Shown piece after piece: positions 59,983 through 64,000 of a stretch of DNA of 64,000 bases (the first letter of the stretch is position 1; the number at the start of each line of letters is the position of its first letter). Below the pieces are notes generated by a model. That model was not told the origin of the DNA. It saw only the letters and a program-made list of their open reading frames with translations, and ran no database searches. The translations under genes and the position numbers were made by a program. Origin of the DNA: Adineta steineri (lineage: Eukaryota > Rotifera > Eurotatoria > Adinetida > Adinetidae); contig CAJNOI010000003.1 in the NCBI GenBank assembly GCA_905250115.1, positions 1,490,523 to 1,554,522 on the forward strand, read 5' to 3'.

Positions 59983-60530
59983 AAATCAAGATTAATTTTA
60001 CTATGAAATAGAAAGAATTTATTAGTATTTGAGTAAATGTTCATTCATTTAGTGAATAATAGACTTCTTCAAGCCTTACAGTTGAAAATAAATATTGAAG
60101 TTACAATAACAATTAATTGATCAACTTCTAATCCATTAGTATCGGCTAGAGTGTTAATTGTATTTGTATAAAACACTGTTACGATACTTATATAGACACA
60201 ATCGATATTTCTTTTATTTGAATCATATTCTCATAATTGTTCTTGTGTAAATTTTATCTTTTAAATGATTTATAATCAAACCACCAATAACAATCGAAAT
60301 AAAAATTGTAAATAGATCAAAATGATCTATAGTTAATATATTAATTTGTTTCATTCTAGAAATCAAATAAGAAAAAAAAATGAAACTATTTGTTTTCCAT
60401 ACTGATGCACGGAGATAATATGTTTATACAAAAAGAAAAAATGGTAGGAAGGAAAATACAAGTCGTAATATATAGTCTAACAAGGGACAAAAAAAACAAA
60501 CGGAAAGGATACTGTAGAAGTTGAATATGT
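59983..60530. other. Intergenic, convergent 3' ends
   Basis: About 550 bp between ZC2HC1 and NDUFB10 stop codons, with polypurine tracts. No gene is seen. Confidence 0.5.
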
Positions 60531-61100
60531 CTATCGAGTTTCCATTGGCATGGGAATGCTCTTGATGTAATCTTTAGTTTTCTTTTCGTATTCACGTTCA
60601 ATTGCCCATCCTTTAAGATCAACTTCAGGATGACGACGCATCCAAATCATATGATGTTTTTGTTTCATATAAGCATCAATACAACTATGTGGTACACCCA
60701 TTTCACCATATTTTTGATACCAATTAGCATGTGATTCAAATAAAGCATCTTTTTCTTTTGCACATTTATCTAATGCATCAATACGACCCTCATATGCAAT
60801 ACAACGTGTTAAACGATCATGAAGAATTTCAACAATCATTGTATCAATACGTTTTTCACGTAAAAATGACATTTCAGCTTCATAAAAACATATTTGATCT
60901 TGAATTTCACATTGATCAATTGTTTTAACTGTACCAAATTTACGATGATAATATGGATAAGCTGATCCACGAAAACGTTCGACGAAATTTCGATGAAACC
61001 ATCGAACAGGACGTAAATAAAGCATATCAATAGTTGTATAACCAAGATCAGACCATTTATTAAGTCCATAGACATGTTCCGGTGGTGTTGGTTCTGGCAT
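60531..61100 (-). CDS. NDUFB10: Mitochondrial complex I subunit NDUFB10
   Basis: A single coding exon of 189 residues from ATG 61100 (MPEPTPPEHVYGL). The core DQCEIQDQICFYEAEMSFLR and MIVEILHDRLTRC matches the PDSW/NDUFB10 family (human ITECKEEDIMCMYEAEMQW). RPVRWFHRNFVERFRG and YYYHR-like YPYYHRKFG also fit. Four Cys in CxnC positions (CEIQDQIC, the C of LTRC, and a later C) agree with the intermembrane-space Cys pairs expected of this subunit. It is an accessory membrane-arm subunit of NADH dehydrogenase. The frame extends upstream but a TTTTTAG acceptor lies 9 bases before this ATG, suggesting a 5' untranslated intron. Confidence 0.9.
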   Translation of the reverse strand: MPEPTPPEHVYGLNKWSDLGYTTIDMLYLRPVRWFHRNFVERFRGSAYPYYHRKFGTVKTIDQCEIQDQICFYEAEMSFLREKRIDTMIVEILHDRLTRCIAYEGRIDALDKCAKEKDALFESHANWYQKYGEMGVPHSCIDAYMKQKHHMIWMRRHPEVDLKGWAIEREYEKKTKDYIKSIPMPMETR

Positions 61101-62951
61101 TTTAATTCTAAAAACAAAAAAAAACAAACAAAAATAAATTTTTCCAATACTGTAGATCATCAATCGGCTTTTTTTTGCAAGCAAAAAAAACAGGTGGACA
61201 TGTTCGGTTATATGTGGCTATACTAGCGCTAGTTTATTCTGATTGGATGTAGCGCTACATATTGATTATAATAAAGTGAAAAATTTTCAAAAATCTAATT
61301 TTATTCTAAAAGAAAAATTAGATTTTAGATTTTTGATCCATAGAATTTTATATATAACATAAAATCAGTTATAAAAGTTGTAATTAGCTACGATAATCAA
61401 CCAATCAAATAAATTAAATTTACTGAAATATATCGGTTGCATAAATGAAACTTTGTAGTACTATCATCAATTAAAAATCTAAATGCAATTTCATATGATA
61501 GAAACAATTGATAATTATTCAAATTATATCATAACAATTTGCTATAGAAATATTGAATTAACTTTCATTTAAATCAATTGAAGAAGTAGAGACAAAACTA
61601 TTTAAAATATTACGTGGAGGTGGTGGCTCAGCATTAAAACTGAAAACAATGCATTGGTGGTACTAATGCTAATTTAATGCATAAATCGATATTAAATGTT
61701 TCCTTTACAATAAGAAATCTGTGCATTATTTTCATATTAATGCTAAGCCATCACTCCTAATGTTACGTTAATTCACAATGAATTCAATTTTTAATAATTG
61801 TTTTTAGTTTGAAGCTTGTAGTCTCAGTTGTACGATATCTTACACTGGGTTCGTTCAAATCAGAGCAGAAACTATCAAGATTGTCGACACTTCGACAAAA
61901 ACTTGATTTTGTGCCACTAGTTCTATTCAGAGTACTAGAAAAATTATGCTGAGTTACAGTGATCAAAAAATTGACGTCTTTACTTCTTCTTTTATCTCGA
62001 CCCGATGAAAACAAGAAATACTTATTTATTCTCGCCCACTCAACACTAATGTATAACTACGATCTTTTTACTCCTTATTCACTTATCAAAAAAAAATGTT
62101 CTTTATAATTTTATCAGACAGATTTATTAGGATTTCATTTCAAATTTGATCTTTAATGATTATATTACACTAAGCATTGCTTACTCTAAAATATCACCTT
62201 ACTTAATCTGTTTATTTTCAACGCATGTTTTCTTCAACATATAAATTTAATCATATTAAACAAACAACTAAAAATATCTTCATTTCATTACAACTTATAT
62301 TAATTTTTCTTGTACTCAACCAATTTCTAAATTAGTTTATAATTTATTAAAACCTACGCTATGTAGGCAAGGATTATTTTCTTCAACATCTGTTCGTCTT
62401 ATATTCCATATTGTAAAAGTGATCTTAATCCGCTTTCTGAGCTCAATATTCACATTAAAAAGTCTGAAAATAGTTACAATTACTGCAAATACTCTTTAAT
62501 ATTTTTGTTCATTATATTTAAGAATTATGTATAAGCACTCATATTTCTATACGAGAAAAACTTCATTCTGTCAATTTCATAAATCAATTTTATTTTGACG
62601 AAAGCAAAAAAAATCATTTCTAATGTATTTCAATGACATATTCTAAAACGACTCAAATAAAGATAGACATATTATTATTGTTTTCAGTCGTTCGCAATTC
62701 TACGTTTTAAGAATTCAATGGCAAAATAGAATGTACTTTGACACCACGTACGATTATACTATTTTTATGTTTCTTTAATTTGTATTTATAATAGTCGGAG
62801 AGAGAGAGAGAAAGAAAGAGAAAAAAGACATTGACCGTTCATTTTTTATATGACATTTCCTTAAGTAAAGTGTTTCGTAACACGCATATTTACAAGAAAA
62901 AATAAATAATCATCGCAACATATATACTTATTTTTCATTTCGATTATTATC
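61101..62951. other. Intergenic stretch with a small MITE-like element
   Basis: No gene was accepted. A 77-codon minus-strand frame (62014-61784) has fairly normal composition (RSVDNLDSFCSDLNEPSVRY) but begins at TTG and has no ATG; it could be an exon of an undetected or dead gene. GA-rich runs lie near 62795-62830. Confidence 0.5.
61616..61757. mobile_element. Small MITE-like element, about 142 bp
   Basis: The left terminus, from GGAGGTGGTGGCTCAGCATT, is mirrored by the right terminus, which read outward is GGAGTGATGGCTTAGCATTA. The similarity then continues through AATGCA-type blocks on both sides. Inner AATGCT/AGCATT copies repeat. No clear target-site duplication. Confidence 0.55.
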
Positions 62952-63338
62952 ATGAATTATCAAAGACAAATCCTTCTTCTTCTACTTTTTGTACAGGTTA
63001 GTCTTGACAAAAGTCTTAACACTTTCATAACATTATTTATATTCTATTAGACAGTTCATTTACTTGAAACATGGGATGAATCTTCATCTGATATATGGTC
63101 AACTCCACCACCATATTTCAAAGATGTTGATGATCATAATGATAATGATAATATGAATGAAGATGATCTATCTGAAGAATTCCTGCCTGTAACATATAAA
63201 CTAAGACAAGCGTTAGCTGGTTATGCTTATTTTAATCATCACGATCGAAGAAAAAAATCTAAACTTGAAACACCAAAAGTACAAAATGAAAACTATTTAC
63301 AAGGACTTTGGACAATGCCCGGACGACGACGACGTTAG
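62952..63338 (+). CDS. Candidate amidated neuropeptide precursor
   Basis: Two exons, 62952-62996 and 63051-63338, join in frame to 110 residues. The N-terminus is a compact signal peptide (QRQILLLLLFVQ). The body is acidic (DDHNDNDNMNEDDLSEEF). A tetrabasic RRKK at 81-84 is followed by a 21-residue peptide ending LQGLWTMP (to 105), then Gly106 and RRRR at the very end. Gly before a basic run is the standard amidation and cleavage signal, so the predicted product is a C-terminally amidated peptide ending WTMP-amide. No Cys is present. I do not recognise the peptide family. A short secreted basic-tailed protein of other function is the alternative. The next gene is also secreted. Confidence 0.72.
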
Positions 63339-63553
63339 TCATTGAAACAGTCATCGATATGAGAAAAAAAAACATCAGTTTCCTGTATATTTTTTAAATA
63401 CAGAACCTAGAAAATAAAAATAATAAAAAAAAAGATAAAAGTTGGAAGAAAACAGATGCTTTATATTCTCATTCGCAATACTAAGGATAATAAATACGAT
63501 TGATATCGAAAAGAAAGATTTACTTTTGATTCATAATACTAATAAAAAATAAG

Positions 63554-64000
63554 ATGACATCCATTTTATTCATAGCATTTATTTCATTATTCGGATTATC
63601 TAGTGTATATTCAAGTGAGTATTTAATTGAATCATTAATTATCTAATTAAAATCTATATAAACAGATATAGCCGATTTCGACTGCTTCGAACGAGTTGAT
63701 CCTGGTCCAGGTCGTGCATACTTTGAAGTATATGGTTGGAACGCACAGAATAAAACATGTACCAAATTTATTTATGGTGGTGCACTAGGTAATCGTAACA
63801 GATTTGAAGCAAGTGAAGAATGCCTTCAATCATGTCATGATGCTGTTTTAAGTACGTTTTGTATTATTTTATAATGTAAATTATTCTTGAAATTTTTTAG
63901 GTAAACAATTACATTTCAATCCAACTCGTCGTTATAGTGCAGTAAATCGTTTACATGAACAATTTCAAATTGCATTAAATTTAGAACAAGTTGAAAATGG
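63554..64000 (+). CDS. Secreted Kunitz-type domain protein, 3' end outside window
   Basis: Exons 63554-63614, 63666-63851 and 63901 to the window edge join in frame. A signal peptide (MTSILFIAFISLFGLSSVYS) is followed by one Kunitz/BPTI-like domain. DCFERVDPGPGRAYF, WNAQNKTCTKFIYGGALGN, NRNRFEASEECLQSC aligns with the family, including F-x-Y-G-G and N-x-F. Cys 1, 3, 5 and 6 are present, but the positions of Cys 2 and 4 are Gly (GPGRA) and Ala (GGALGN). Loss of exactly one disulfide pair (the 14-38 bond) is coherent. The putative P1 residue would be Arg. Kunitz proteins usually inhibit trypsin-like proteases. The region after the domain (SKQLHFNPTRRYSAVNR) is of unknown type. Confidence 0.82.

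Noticed and set aside
61784-62014. 77-codon minus-strand frame with normal-looking composition
   Set aside because: No ATG, no acceptor clearly supporting an exon start, and no recognisable homologue; noted as a possible orphan exon only.
1-64000. CRISPR arrays, bacterial operons, tRNA or rRNA genes
   Set aside because: No spaced direct-repeat array, no ribosome-binding-site-led gene strings, and no tRNA or rRNA sequence recognised by eye. A tRNA scan could not be run, so small RNA genes may be missed.

Overview
The window looks like nuclear DNA of a bdelloid rotifer (Adineta/Rotaria-like). It is strongly AT-rich. Genes are split by many GT-AG introns, mostly 45-70 bp. Several genes are clear metazoan orthologues (WAC, DRC11/IQCA1, TGIF, SLC25A33/36, WDR7, AGPAT, TMEM220, WEE1, NDUFB10, ZC2HC1). 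The rest of the content is typical of bdelloids as I remember them: intronless ADP-ribosyltransferase/kinesin-light-chain-type TPR genes, decaying F-box genes, a Ser/Thr-linker secreted-type gene, and interstitial GTGTGGG-type motifs resembling the TGTGGG telomere unit reported for Adineta. The lineage call is inference; no rRNA or mitochondrial marker is present. There are two assembly gaps (4266-4275 and 45370-45469).

Layout. 1-7955: a gene-poor AT-rich stretch with one Ser/Thr-rich gene broken by the first gap, plus telomere-like inverted motifs. 7956-13494: a divergent pair, WAC homologue (minus, 11 exons) and DRC11/IQCA1 homologue (plus, 17 exons), about 400 bp apart. 14677-16062: TGIF-type TALE homeobox gene (minus), followed by about 7.3 kb with no recognisable gene. 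23412-24103: calmodulin-like EF-hand gene. 25056-27092: mitochondrial pyrimidine-nucleotide carrier (minus). 28506-35496: WDR7/Rabconnectin-3 beta homologue in 26 exons, with at least two short transposon-like insertions in its introns. 37250-38158: an unrecognised type I membrane protein. 39294-44732: three minus-strand genes, AGPAT, TMEM220 and WEE1. 45495-46628: an F-box gene with a broken 3' half. 46791-48517: a 1.7 kb nearly perfect palindrome (foldback element). 49489-58087: a tandem duplication carrying two intronless ART-TPR genes, bounded by telomere-like hairpins in intact or decayed form. 58986-61100: convergent ZC2HC1-family gene and NDUFB10. 62952-64000: a candidate amidated neuropeptide precursor and the start of a Kunitz-domain secreted protein.

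Most genes are unrelated housekeeping, cell-cycle, ciliary or signalling genes, not a pathway cluster. The accessory part is 45-58 kb, where F-box remnants, the palindrome and the ART-TPR duplication sit together. Exon boundaries were read by hand from splice signals and checked for frame continuity. For DRC11, WAC, the carrier, WEE1, AGPAT, the membrane protein, the EF-hand gene, ZC2HC1, the F-box gene and TGIF the summed exon lengths give a continuous frame. WDR7 exon edges are approximate to a few bases.
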